DNA of 64,000 nt, from contig JALSJN010000075.1 of NCBI GenBank assembly GCA_026989335.1, positions 62,001 through 126,000 on the forward strand. The letters are read 5' to 3'. This stretch comes from Thiotrichaceae bacterium. Its GTDB lineage: Bacteria; Pseudomonadota; Gammaproteobacteria; Thiotrichales; Thiotrichaceae. The position numbers and the translations under genes were made by a program. Shown piece by piece: positions 53,244 to 61,592 of the stretch (position 1 is its first letter; every line of letters starts with the position of its first letter). Under the pieces are notes generated by a model. That model did not search any database. It saw nothing but the letters and a program-made list of their open reading frames with translations, and was not told the origin of the DNA.

Positions 53244-53540
53244 TTAGTTCTTGATATTTACAAGTTGTTCATTTTTAAAGATTAAAGTAACGCTTTTCTT
53301 GAAGGCGGCTGCTCTTCCTTTTTTGCTAAAGTACACATAATCCCAGCGATTACTTCTGAAATTATCCTGTAGCAATGATGTGCCTAGTAGTGTGGCAACT
53401 TCTGCCTTACTCATTCCTGTTTTTAATTGTGCTACGGTTTCACTCGAGAGTATGTTTCCCTGTTGAATATCCATTTTATAAAGTGAGCAATTGCTCAATA
53501 AAAGACTAAGAAAAATAATAAGGAGTGATGATTTCTTCAT
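53244..53540 (-). CDS. bamE: Outer membrane assembly lipoprotein BamE
   Basis: A 98-residue lipoprotein of the beta-barrel assembly machine. The lipobox LLLSNC puts the lipidated Cys at residue 18. YKMDIQQGNILSSETVAQLKTGMSKAEVATLLGTSLLQDNFRSNRWDYVYF is the SmpA/OmlA domain, with the G-M-s-k-x-x-V-x-x-L-L-G-T signature. It is short, as usual. It converges on the ratA operon; bamE lies close to smpB and ratAB in many genomes. Confidence 0.95.
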   Translation of the reverse strand: MKKSSLLIIFLSLLLSNCSLYKMDIQQGNILSSETVAQLKTGMSKAEVATLLGTSLLQDNFRSNRWDYVYFSKKGRAAAFKKSVTLIFKNEQLVNIKN

Positions 53541-53704
53541 GTTATTTGTGTGTATATTAATGGTTGAATTGTGTGTGTTTATTCTACCGTAGGCATGAAG
53601 GTAACGCAGTAGTTTTAACGCAGAAATTGAAAAATAGCGTTAGTTTTAACAAAATACTTTTAAAATATTCTTATTTTGAGTTTTATTTTATGCTCATGAG
53701 GGCG

Positions 53705-53710
53705 TATAAT
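53705..53710 (+). promoter_or_regulatory. Likely -10 box of the rpsU promoter
   Basis: A consensus TATAAT about 46 bp before the rpsU start, with a T-rich region upstream but no good -35 box at the right distance. It is the best promoter candidate in the 215-bp gap between bamE and rpsU. Confidence 0.45.
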
Positions 53711-53755
53711 GTGCCGTTCAGTTTTTAAATAAAATATCAAAAGAGCTATTAAACT

Positions 53756-53971
53756 ATGCCAAGCGTAAAATTAAGAGATAACGAGCCGTTTGAAATTGCA
53801 CTTCGTCGTTTTAAACGTACCTGTGAAAAAGCAGGCGTTGTTGCAGAAGTAAGAAGTCGTGAATATTACGAAAAGCCTACTTCAGTACGCAAAAGGGAAA
53901 AAGCAGCAGCAGTAAAGCGTAATATTAAAAACTTGAAGCGTGAAATAAATCGTCGCGTTAGAATGTATTAA
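53756..53971 (+). CDS. rpsU: 30S ribosomal protein S21
   Basis: A 71-residue basic ribosomal protein needed for initiation. The [41 protein letters not shown] sequence is nearly identical to the family. The order rpsU-yqeY is conserved, but the usual dnaG-rpoD that follow are replaced here by hemE. Confidence 0.98.
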   Translation: MPSVKLRDNEPFEIALRRFKRTCEKAGVVAEVRSREYYEKPTSVRKREKAAAVKRNIKNLKREINRRVRMY

Positions 53972-54003
53972 AGTCGTTTCAACACGTTAATTACATTTAT
54001 ATT

Positions 54004-54453
54004 ATGTCATCCCAACTGCAGCAACGTATAACAGAAGATATGAAAGCTGCAATGCGCGCGAAAGAGAAGGATCGTCTGCTGACGATTCGTAATATTCTCG
54101 CCGCGATTAAACAGCAAGAAGTTGATACCCGTGAATCAGTAGATGATACGGCTGTGCTCGCCATAGTCAATAAGATGTGTAAGCAACGTCGTGAATCTAT
54201 TTCACAGTTTAACGATGCGGGGCGTGATGACTTGGTTGCTCAAGAAGAATTAGAACTTGGTTTTCTACAAGACTACCTACCCGAAGCAATGAGCGATTCA
54301 GAAGTGAAAGCGTTAATACAAGAAGCACTTGAATTTACTGGCGCAAGCAGTATGAAAGACATGGGTAGCGTGATGGCTTATATAAAGCCTAAAGCACAGG
54401 GGCGTGCCGATATGGGGAAAATCAGCGGACTCATAAAGTCAGCAATAAGCTGA
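54004..54453 (+). CDS. GatB/YqeY domain protein
   Basis: A 149-residue protein of the YqeY family: QRITEDMKAAMRAKEKDRLLTIRNILAAIKQQEVD at the start and SSMKDMGSVMAYIKPKAQGRADMGKISGLIKSAIS at the end are typical. It resembles the tail domain of GatB, which in the amidotransferase contacts tRNA, but the free-standing protein has no proven role. It follows rpsU by 32 bp. Confidence 0.93.
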   Translation: MSSQLQQRITEDMKAAMRAKEKDRLLTIRNILAAIKQQEVDTRESVDDTAVLAIVNKMCKQRRESISQFNDAGRDDLVAQEELELGFLQDYLPEAMSDSEVKALIQEALEFTGASSMKDMGSVMAYIKPKAQGRADMGKISGLIKSAIS

Positions 54454-54543
54454 TTTGACAGCATACTGAGGTCTCAGAATCTCCCTTTCAAAGTTTGACT
54501 TCTAACTAAACCCCTTTTAAATCCTTCAATTCTAGGTTTTCTC

Positions 54544-55602
54544 ATGACTGAATTAAAGAACGATCGTTTTTTACGCGCGCTATTAAGGCAACCCGTCGAT
54601 ACCACACCTATTTGGATTATGCGTCAAGCAGGTCGATATTTACCAGAATATAAAGCTACTCGTGCAAAAGCAGGTAGTTTTATGGATTTGTGTGAAAATC
54701 CTGATTTAGCGTGTGAAGTGACCTTACAGCCGCTTAAACGTTACGACCTTGATGCCGCGATTTTATTTTCGGATATTTTAACCATACCGGATGCGATGGG
54801 GTTAGAACTTTACTTTTCCGAAGGTGAAGGGCCTAAGTTTAAAAACCCGGTGCGTGATCTGGCGAGTATTAAAAACCTCCCTGATCCTGATCCTGAACAA
54901 GAATTACGCTATGTGATGGATGCTGTGCGTACGATTCGCCGAGAGTTAGACGGCAGTGTACCCTTAATTGGCTTTTCTGGTAGTCCGTGGACATTAGCGA
55001 CTTATATGGTAGAGGGCGGGACTACCAAAGATTTTGGTAAAGTAAAGGGTTTATTGTTTGAATCACCTGAGGTGATGCATTTACTGCTGGATAAGTTAGC
55101 GAATAATGTTACAAAATATTTAAATGCGCAGATTGCGGCGGGTGCTCAAGCCGTTATGATTTTCGACACATGGGGTGGGGTGCTATCACCTGAAAACTAT
55201 AAGCTATTCTCCTTAGCTTATATGGAAAAAATCGTATCGGGCTTGACTCGTGAAGCTGATGGGCGACGAGTTCCTGTAACCTTGTTTACCAAAGGCGGTG
55301 GTCAGTGGTTAGAAATAATGGCTGAAACAGGTTGCGATGCATTAGGTTTGGACTGGACACAAGATATTACGGATGCTCGTCAGCGTGTAGGTGGTCAGGT
55401 TGCTTTACAAGGAAATATGGATCCTTCCGTATTATATGGTTCACCAGAAGTTGTTCGTGAAGAAGCGAAAAAAGTTATGCAAGGTTTTGGTTCGGGCGAT
55501 GGCCATGTGTTTAACCTAGGTCACGGTATACATCAGCATGTAAATCCAGATAATGTCAGTGTATTAGTTGATGCGGTGCATGAGTTTGGGAAGCGGAACT
55601 AG
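54544..55602 (+). CDS. hemE: Uroporphyrinogen decarboxylase
   Basis: A 352-residue enzyme of haem synthesis that decarboxylates the four acetate side chains of uroporphyrinogen III to coproporphyrinogen [19 protein letters not shown] near 21-36 is the N-terminal signature (R-Q-A-G-R), [16 protein letters not shown] near 74-89 holds the catalytic Asp, and [17 protein letters not shown] near 142-158 is the second signature. Length is complete. It sits 90 bp after yqeY, an unusual partner for rpsU-yqeY. Confidence 0.97.
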   Translation: MTELKNDRFLRALLRQPVDTTPIWIMRQAGRYLPEYKATRAKAGSFMDLCENPDLACEVTLQPLKRYDLDAAILFSDILTIPDAMGLELYFSEGEGPKFKNPVRDLASIKNLPDPDPEQELRYVMDAVRTIRRELDGSVPLIGFSGSPWTLATYMVEGGTTKDFGKVKGLLFESPEVMHLLLDKLANNVTKYLNAQIAAGAQAVMIFDTWGGVLSPENYKLFSLAYMEKIVSGLTREADGRRVPVTLFTKGGGQWLEIMAETGCDALGLDWTQDITDARQRVGGQVALQGNMDPSVLYGSPEVVREEAKKVMQGFGSGDGHVFNLGHGIHQHVNPDNVSVLVDAVHEFGKRN

Positions 55603-55660
55603 ACTTCGATAATAAAGACTTTAGCCACGGATGGTAGGGGAAAACACGGAGGAGGGTAAG

Positions 55661-55759
55661 CTTTAAATTCCCTGATGGAAACCCGATTATAGCGCAAGTT
55701 GTTGACTTTAAAAGATACTTTAACTCTCGTTCACTTTCTATCTGGGGTTAGTGTATAAG
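55661..55759. repeat. Family B element, shortened copy 4
   Basis: About 100 bp. The left end (CTTTAAATTCCCTGATGGAA) resembles the family B left end and the right end (ACTTTCTATCTGGGGTTAG) matches the family B right end. The core seen in other copies is missing. It fills much of the gap between hemE and mrcA, which shows no terminator that I could recognise. Confidence 0.5.
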
Positions 55760-55840
55760 ACTAGAGTTAACCATAATAAAACGGTAGTGTTCTTTTTGAA
55801 GCCTATGCCTGCTAACCTGTTTCACATACAATTTGCAGAA

Positions 55841-58384
55841 TTAATTAGCGCCTCCTTGAAGTTGTTGCAAACGTTGTTGTTCTCTTTGACGAGCTAGCGC
55901 GCGTCGTTCTTCATTTTGTTGACGTTGTAGTGCTTCACGGTGGATTCGATCTAATTGACGTGCTTTAGTCACTTCATCGGCATCGGCTAAAGCTTCTAGT
56001 TGCCGTTTTTCTAACAACTCTTCTTGGTGCTTTTGCATATACGCTTGTATTTCTTCCTCTGTTGGTATTTGTTCTGGGGTGAGTGCTTCGTTGATGGTAT
56101 CAACGGTGTATTGATCTGGCGGCATTCCAGTATCGGCATCAAGTTCTACATTGATTAAGCCACTGGGTGCGAAAAGTGGCAGTGGCTGGGTATCTTTTAG
56201 TGCCGTTTTCATAAAGTCTATCCATAAGGGTAAAGCCGCACCTGCTGCAGTTTCCCTGCGTCCTAATGGTTTAATGCGATCAAAGCCGAGCCATACCGTT
56301 GTGACATTGTTGGGAGTGAAGCCACAAAACCAGGCATCTTTTTGATCATCTGTAGTGCCTGTTTTGCCCGCTAAATCTTGGCGACCTAGCATGGCACTTG
56401 CACGGGCTGCGGTGCCAACTTGCGCGACACTACGTAACATGCTGTTGATCTGATAGTTGACGTAGGGTTTCATAATACGTTTGGCAGGATTCTTCATGCT
56501 GTTTTTTAATAGTTCACTGTTTGGTTTACAATTACTTGCACATACAGCGACAGGGTCTGCGGTATAAATTTCTTCTTTGTCTCGATTGACAATTTTACGA
56601 ATGAAATGACTATCGACTTTAAAACCGCCATTAGCAAAACTAGAATATGCGGTTGCCATTTCTAAAGGTGTAGCTGAGCCTGTTCCAAGTGTTAGTGTTA
56701 AATTAATAGGCAAAGTTTTTTTCTTAAAGCCAAACTTTTTTGCATAATTTAGGGCATAGCCTAAACCAATTTCTTGCAATAAACGAATAGATACTAAATT
56801 TTTGGATTTAGCCAGTGCAGTCCTTAAACGCATCGAACCACTGTAATTATGGCTATAGTTTTTAGGATTCCAGTTATTCTTATTGTTTTTAATTTCAATC
56901 GGCTCATCCAATACTGTGGTTGCAGGTGAGTAGCCTTTTGCGAGGGCGGCAGCATAAATAAAGGGCTTAAAGCTAGAGCCAGGTTGTCTTTGTGCCTGTG
57001 TGGCGCGGTTAAATTTACTCAGGTTATAATCAAATCCACCCGCAATCGCTTCAATTGCACCGTTATCAGGGTTCATGGAAACAAGTGCTCCCGATACTTT
57101 GGGTAACTGGCTGAGTTGCCAGTCTCCTTCTTTATCTTTTTGTACGCGTACAATATCGCCAGCTTTAAGTACGTTGCTGACTTTTTTAGGCCTTTTGCCA
57201 CGTTTATTCTCGTTGATATAGGGTCTGGCCCATTTAAGTTTTTTGAGTGACAGCGTAATTGGCTGGTCTTGTTTATAAACGGTTAAAGTGGCTTTTTTAT
57301 TTCCCGATTCTGTTACAAGAGCAGGGTATAAATCAGCGTACACATGATAACTTTTAAGCTTTTTTTGCTGCTCTTTAAGGGTTTTGAAATCATTTAATTG
57401 GAGGTTATCTTCACTGCCTCGATAGCCGTGGCGTTTGGTATATTTTAAAAGGTGCTTCCTAAGTAATGTGATGGCATTTTTCTGTGCCTTACTATCGAGA
57501 GTGGTATAAATATTTAGACCAAGCTTATAAATATTAGCCTCACCAAAGCGTTTAATAGCATCAGTACGCACCATCTCCGCCATATAGGGGGCGTAGGTTT
57601 GTGTTTCAACGCTGTGAACTGCAGCACTTAATGCTTCATTAAGTGCTGCTTGGTACTGCTTATTAGAAATATAATTGAGTTCATGCATTCTCTTCAGAAT
57701 GTAATTCCGGCGTATTTTTGCCCGTTTTGGGTTTCGTATGGGATTATAGGCTGAGGGTGCTTTGGGTAGGCCCGCTATCATGGCACTTTGTGCAAGGCTG
57801 AGTTCTTCCACTTTCTTACCGTAATAGATTTCAGCGGCTGAGCCTACACCGTAAGAGCGTTTACCTAAAAATATTTTATTTAAGTAAAGCTCAAGAATCT
57901 CTTCTTTGCTTAATTCTTCTTCAATTTTTAAGGCTAATAGGGCTTCTTTTAATTTACGGGTAATACTTCTCTCGTTGGTAAGATAAAAGTTACGTGCCAC
58001 TTGCATCGTGATGGTACTAGCACCTTGGGTTACTCTACCTTTTTTGAGCACGGCAACAGCGGCACGTACTATACCTCGGTAATCCACGCCTTTATGTTGA
58101 TAGAATCTTGCGTCTTCTATTGCGACAAAAGCATTTTTAAGGTTATTCGGTGTATCTTCAATTTTTACTGGGCGACGTCGATGTTGCCCGAATTCAGCAA
58201 TAAGTTGATCATCGGCACTGTATACCCGCAGTGGTAATTGTAATTGTGTATTTTTCAATTCATTGACTGAAGGTAGTTGTGGCAAGTAGTAGAAGTACAT
58301 GCCTGCTAGTACGACGACCCCTATTAGTGAGAGCATAACTACTGGTGCAATAAGGTAGCGGTTAATAAATTTAAATAGTTTCAT
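55841..58384 (-). CDS. mrcA: Penicillin-binding protein 1A (bifunctional)
   Basis: An 847-residue class A PBP. One N-terminal membrane helix (LIAPVVMLSLIGVVVLAGMYFYYL, residues about 11-34) precedes a GT51 glycosyltransferase domain with the catalytic Glu in FVAIEDARFYQHKGVD near 86-100 and ASTITMQVARNFYL near 121. An OB-like insert lies near 300-420. The transpeptidase has SSFKP (S-x-x-K) near 470, SKN near 530 and KTGT near 671. The tail (about 780-847) is Arg/Gln/Glu-rich and coiled. It is divergent from pilM, an arrangement found in many gammaproteobacteria. Confidence 0.96.
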   Translation of the reverse strand: MKLFKFINRYLIAPVVMLSLIGVVVLAGMYFYYLPQLPSVNELKNTQLQLPLRVYSADDQLIAEFGQHRRRPVKIEDTPNNLKNAFVAIEDARFYQHKGVDYRGIVRAAVAVLKKGRVTQGASTITMQVARNFYLTNERSITRKLKEALLALKIEEELSKEEILELYLNKIFLGKRSYGVGSAAEIYYGKKVEELSLAQSAMIAGLPKAPSAYNPIRNPKRAKIRRNYILKRMHELNYISNKQYQAALNEALSAAVHSVETQTYAPYMAEMVRTDAIKRFGEANIYKLGLNIYTTLDSKAQKNAITLLRKHLLKYTKRHGYRGSEDNLQLNDFKTLKEQQKKLKSYHVYADLYPALVTESGNKKATLTVYKQDQPITLSLKKLKWARPYINENKRGKRPKKVSNVLKAGDIVRVQKDKEGDWQLSQLPKVSGALVSMNPDNGAIEAIAGGFDYNLSKFNRATQAQRQPGSSFKPFIYAAALAKGYSPATTVLDEPIEIKNNKNNWNPKNYSHNYSGSMRLRTALAKSKNLVSIRLLQEIGLGYALNYAKKFGFKKKTLPINLTLTLGTGSATPLEMATAYSSFANGGFKVDSHFIRKIVNRDKEEIYTADPVAVCASNCKPNSELLKNSMKNPAKRIMKPYVNYQINSMLRSVAQVGTAARASAMLGRQDLAGKTGTTDDQKDAWFCGFTPNNVTTVWLGFDRIKPLGRRETAAGAALPLWIDFMKTALKDTQPLPLFAPSGLINVELDADTGMPPDQYTVDTINEALTPEQIPTEEEIQAYMQKHQEELLEKRQLEALADADEVTKARQLDRIHREALQRQQNEERRALARQREQQRLQQLQGGAN

Positions 58385-58707
58385 AGTTGTCGATGCTAAA
58401 AGCCCAGCGATTAATTAATAAATAGCGACCTTCGTACCAAGGTCTCAAGTTGTTTTTATTTTTATATACGATGCCATTTATAACTTTGTGGCAAAGTCAT
58501 TTTATTATACGGAAGCATGAGACAAAACCGAAGAAGAACCGTTCAATAATAAATAAAACCTACCGCTTGTCTAAAGTAACGGCCATTAAGGAGAAAGAAG
58601 GTAGACACTCCCCGATAAGCTCGCTAGTATTACTCAACGTAACAAAAGGTGACGCACACTTCAAACGGTGTTTCATATAATAATAACAATAAATAGGACT
58701 TGAATCT
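58385..58707. other. Divergent mrcA-pilM intergenic region
   Basis: About 320 bp holding both promoters. A short inverted repeat, GACCTT-N7-AAGGTC, at about 58426-58444 recalls family C ends but lacks the rest of an element. A 76-codon plus-strand frame is present with no supporting ribosome site and no likeness to a family, so it is not annotated as a gene. PilM is preceded by AGGAC. Confidence 0.4.
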
Positions 58708-59763
58708 GTGTTTTCCTTATCCAGTAAAAAAGGCAATTTGCTTGGCATTGATATAAGCTCATCAGCAGTAAAGTTGATCGAGTTATCACGTAGTAAAGGC
58801 AATAATTATCGAGTTGATAGTTATGCTGTAACCTCGCTTGCCGAAGGCGTAACGAGTGAGCGTGATATTAATGAGGCTGAGCAAGTAGGCGAAGCTATTA
58901 AGCAAGTCGTTAAAAAGAGTCGTACTAAGAGTCGACGTTGTGCTTTAGGTATTCCATCCTCTCAAGCGATTAATAAAATTATTTCTTTGCCTGCTTCTAT
59001 ACCTGCTTCTGAAATGGAAGCTCAAGTTGCACTTGAAGCGGAGCAATATATTCCATATCCGATGGATGAAGTTAATTTTGATTTCGAAGTGTTAGGCCCA
59101 TCAGCAACCTCATCAGAAATGGTTGATGTGTTGATTGCTGGTACGAGAACTGAGAATGTTGAAGTGCGACTCGCCGCAGCTGAAATGGCGGGGCTTGATG
59201 TTGAAGTTGTTGACTTAGAATCTCACGCGGTAGAGTTACTCTTTAAAACCATGATTGATGACCTTGATAAACACGAAGTATTGGCTACGGTTGATTTTGG
59301 TGCCTCAATGACAGGTATCAACGTGTTTGAAAACGGTAAAGTGGTATTTTCACGAGAGCAAGTCTTTGGTGGCAAACAACTGACCCAAGAGATTACGCAA
59401 CGTTATGGTCTTACTTATTCTGAAGCGGGTCTGGCTAAAAAGACGGGCAATCTTCCAGAAGGTTATATTCCTGAAGTTTTAGATCCATTTAGAGAGAATA
59501 TGGTAAGACAGGTTCAACGTTTCTTACAATTCTATTATGCATCCACACAAAACGATAAAGTAGATAAAGTTTTACTATCGGGTGGTTGTGCAAGCCTTCC
59601 GGGTATTGATGAGCAGATTCAAGAAGTGATTGGTATACCAACCGCTTTGGCCAACCCATTTGCTAATGTAGTTTTACATTCAAAAGTAAATCCAGCTCGT
59701 TTTACCAGCGATATTCCTGCTATGTTAGTCCCTGCAGGCTTAGCTTTAAGAGGATTTGAATAA
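58708..59763 (+). CDS. pilM: Type IV pilus inner-membrane platform protein PilM
   Basis: A 351-residue actin-like cytoplasmic protein that binds the N-terminus of PilN. LLGIDISSSAVKLIEL near 10-25 is the phosphate-1 segment of the actin/FtsA fold, ATVDFGASMTGINVF near 196-210 is phosphate-2, and VDKVLLSGGCASLPGIDE near 290-307 the adenosine motif. The start is a GTG with AGGAC upstream. It begins the pilMNOPQ operon and overlaps pilN by one base. Confidence 0.95.
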   Translation: MFSLSSKKGNLLGIDISSSAVKLIELSRSKGNNYRVDSYAVTSLAEGVTSERDINEAEQVGEAIKQVVKKSRTKSRRCALGIPSSQAINKIISLPASIPASEMEAQVALEAEQYIPYPMDEVNFDFEVLGPSATSSEMVDVLIAGTRTENVEVRLAAAEMAGLDVEVVDLESHAVELLFKTMIDDLDKHEVLATVDFGASMTGINVFENGKVVFSREQVFGGKQLTQEITQRYGLTYSEAGLAKKTGNLPEGYIPEVLDPFRENMVRQVQRFLQFYYASTQNDKVDKVLLSGGCASLPGIDEQIQEVIGIPTALANPFANVVLHSKVNPARFTSDIPAMLVPAGLALRGFE

Positions 59764-60353
59764 TGTCAGGCATTAATTTATTACCGTGGCGTGAAGCGGC
59801 TCGTAAGAAAAGCCAGCAACAATTCGTTATGTCTGTTGTTGGTGCTTTAGCGGTAGGCGCTGCAGTTGTAGGCGGTGGTTACACGTATATGGAAGGGCAA
59901 ATATCTTATCAAAATGAGCGTAATGCTTATATTGATAAAGAAATTAAACGACTTGATAAGGTATTAGCCGAGATTAAAACATTGGATGCTAATCGAAAAG
60001 CATTATTAGATCGAATTGATGTTATTGAGCGTTTACAGTCAACACGACCTGGAATCGTACATTTATTTGATGAAATGGTAAGTGCATTACCCAAAGGGTT
60101 ATATTTAACTAAGTTGCAGCAAACTAACGATAAAATAAAATTGGAAGGAAAAGCTGAATCAAGTGCGCGAGTTTCAAGCTATATGAATCGCTTAAACTCA
60201 TCACCTTGGTTGAGCTCATCTGATTTGAATACAATCTCTATTGATACTAAAAATAAAAACAAAGCTGGTTATAGCAACTTACGTTACTTTAGTTTGAATG
60301 TAACGCAGTTATTAAAGTCAGGCGAAGATAAGGAGAAGGACAATGGCAATTGA
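59763..60353 (+). CDS. pilN: Type IV pilus assembly protein PilN
   Basis: A 196-residue bitopic inner-membrane protein. The conserved INLLPWREAARKK near the start is the PilM-binding motif, followed by one membrane helix (FVMSVVGALAVGAAVVGGGYTYM). The periplasmic part has a coiled coil and a ferredoxin-like domain typical of GspL-like proteins. It overlaps pilO by 11 bp. Confidence 0.94.
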   Translation: MSGINLLPWREAARKKSQQQFVMSVVGALAVGAAVVGGGYTYMEGQISYQNERNAYIDKEIKRLDKVLAEIKTLDANRKALLDRIDVIERLQSTRPGIVHLFDEMVSALPKGLYLTKLQQTNDKIKLEGKAESSARVSSYMNRLNSSPWLSSSDLNTISIDTKNKNKAGYSNLRYFSLNVTQLLKSGEDKEKDNGN

Positions 60354-60963
60354 TCTACAAGAATTAAATAGCTTAATTGAAGATCCAGCTAATGTGTCAC
60401 TGCCCATTAAAGCAGGTGCAGTAGCAGCGGTTTTTGGGCTGGTACTTTTCATGGGATACAAACTTGTGATTGTCGATCAATTAGCGAGCTTAAAAACAGT
60501 GCAAGCCAAAGAACAGGAGAAGCGTTCCGCTTATATCATTAAACAAAAGCGTGCCAATAAGTTACCTGCATTTAAAACACAATTAGAAGAAATGCAAACA
60601 TCATTTAGCGCATTGAAAGATCAGCTACCCAGTGATACTGAAATTCCCGGTTTAATTTTGGATATTTCAGAGAAAGGCTTAAGTAACGGTTTAGAAATTG
60701 ATTTGTTCGAGCCAAAGCCTGAAATCCATAAAGAGTTCTTTGCAGAAAAGCCGATTAAACTCAAAGCAAAAGGTACTTATAACGAGTTGGCAGGATTTGT
60801 AAGTGACCTTTCTGCATTACCGCGTATCGTAACGATTAATGATATTCATTTAACCAGTATTGCTGATAAGTCTGATAAAAAGAAGAGAAAAGGTAATCAA
60901 AAGCTGGTGCTCGATGCAACCATTAAGACTTTTAGATATTTAGATGAAGAAGAGGGTAGCTAA
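60343..60963 (+). CDS. pilO: Type IV pilus assembly protein PilO
   Basis: A 206-residue protein pairing with PilN. One membrane helix (KAGAVAAVFGLVLFMGYKLVIVD, about 23-45), then a coiled coil (KTVQAKEQEKRSAYIIKQKRA) and a ferredoxin-like periplasmic domain with FSALKDQLPSDTEIPGLILDIS typical of PilO. It ends directly before pilP. Confidence 0.94.
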   Translation: MAIDLQELNSLIEDPANVSLPIKAGAVAAVFGLVLFMGYKLVIVDQLASLKTVQAKEQEKRSAYIIKQKRANKLPAFKTQLEEMQTSFSALKDQLPSDTEIPGLILDISEKGLSNGLEIDLFEPKPEIHKEFFAEKPIKLKAKGTYNELAGFVSDLSALPRIVTINDIHLTSIADKSDKKKRKGNQKLVLDATIKTFRYLDEEEGS

Positions 60964-61536
60964 ATGTTATTCAATTATAATAAAAATAAATCATTAGGTT
61001 TCGTGAAAAATTTTAAAAAAGCGCCTTTGACACTTAGTTTGTGTGGCTCATTATTGTTGCTTTCAGGTTGTAACGATAGCATCAGTGACTTAGATCAGTT
61101 TTTTGCAGAAGAAAGAGCAAAGCCAGCTGCACCGATAGATCCTATTCCTGAGGTTAAGCCTTACTTACGTTACGCCTATCCTGAGCATGATAAAGACCCG
61201 TTTAATGCGGCGATGATGGCACCTGAACCTGGCCAGCGTGAAGTGAGTGATAACGGTATTCGTATCGATACCACGCGAGTTCCAGAGTTTTTGGAAGGCT
61301 ACCCTTTAGATAGTTTGAGAATGGTAGGTACCGTTCATAAAGATGATACCTTATGGGCTTTAATTAAAATTCCAGATGGTGCGGTTCAAAGTGTTAAGGC
61401 TGGTAATTATCTTGGGCAAAACTATGGGAAAATCGTTTCTATCTCCGATGTGAAATTAGAGTTAAAAGAAACAGTTTCAAATGGGCTGGGTGGTTTCGAA
61501 AAGAAAGAAACATCCATCGCATTAAACCAAGACTAA
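60964..61536 (+). CDS. pilP: Type IV pilus lipoprotein PilP
   Basis: A 190-residue lipoprotein that links the PilNO platform to the PilQ secretin. The lipobox LLLSGC puts the lipidated Cys at residue 36, after an unusually long basic N-region. YPLDSLRMVGTVHKDDTLWALIKIPDGAVQSVKAGNYLGQNYGKIV is the PilP beta-domain. pilQ follows after 56 bp. Confidence 0.94.
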   Translation: MLFNYNKNKSLGFVKNFKKAPLTLSLCGSLLLLSGCNDSISDLDQFFAEERAKPAAPIDPIPEVKPYLRYAYPEHDKDPFNAAMMAPEPGQREVSDNGIRIDTTRVPEFLEGYPLDSLRMVGTVHKDDTLWALIKIPDGAVQSVKAGNYLGQNYGKIVSISDVKLELKETVSNGLGGFEKKETSIALNQD

Positions 61537-61592
61537 CGAACCATAAACTAGAATAACTAATAAATTAAAAATAAAAAGAAGTGGGTTAAAAC

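Noticed and set aside
58450-58680. 76-codon plus-strand frame between mrcA and pilM
   Set aside because: No family likeness, no good ribosome site, and it occupies the divergent promoter region.
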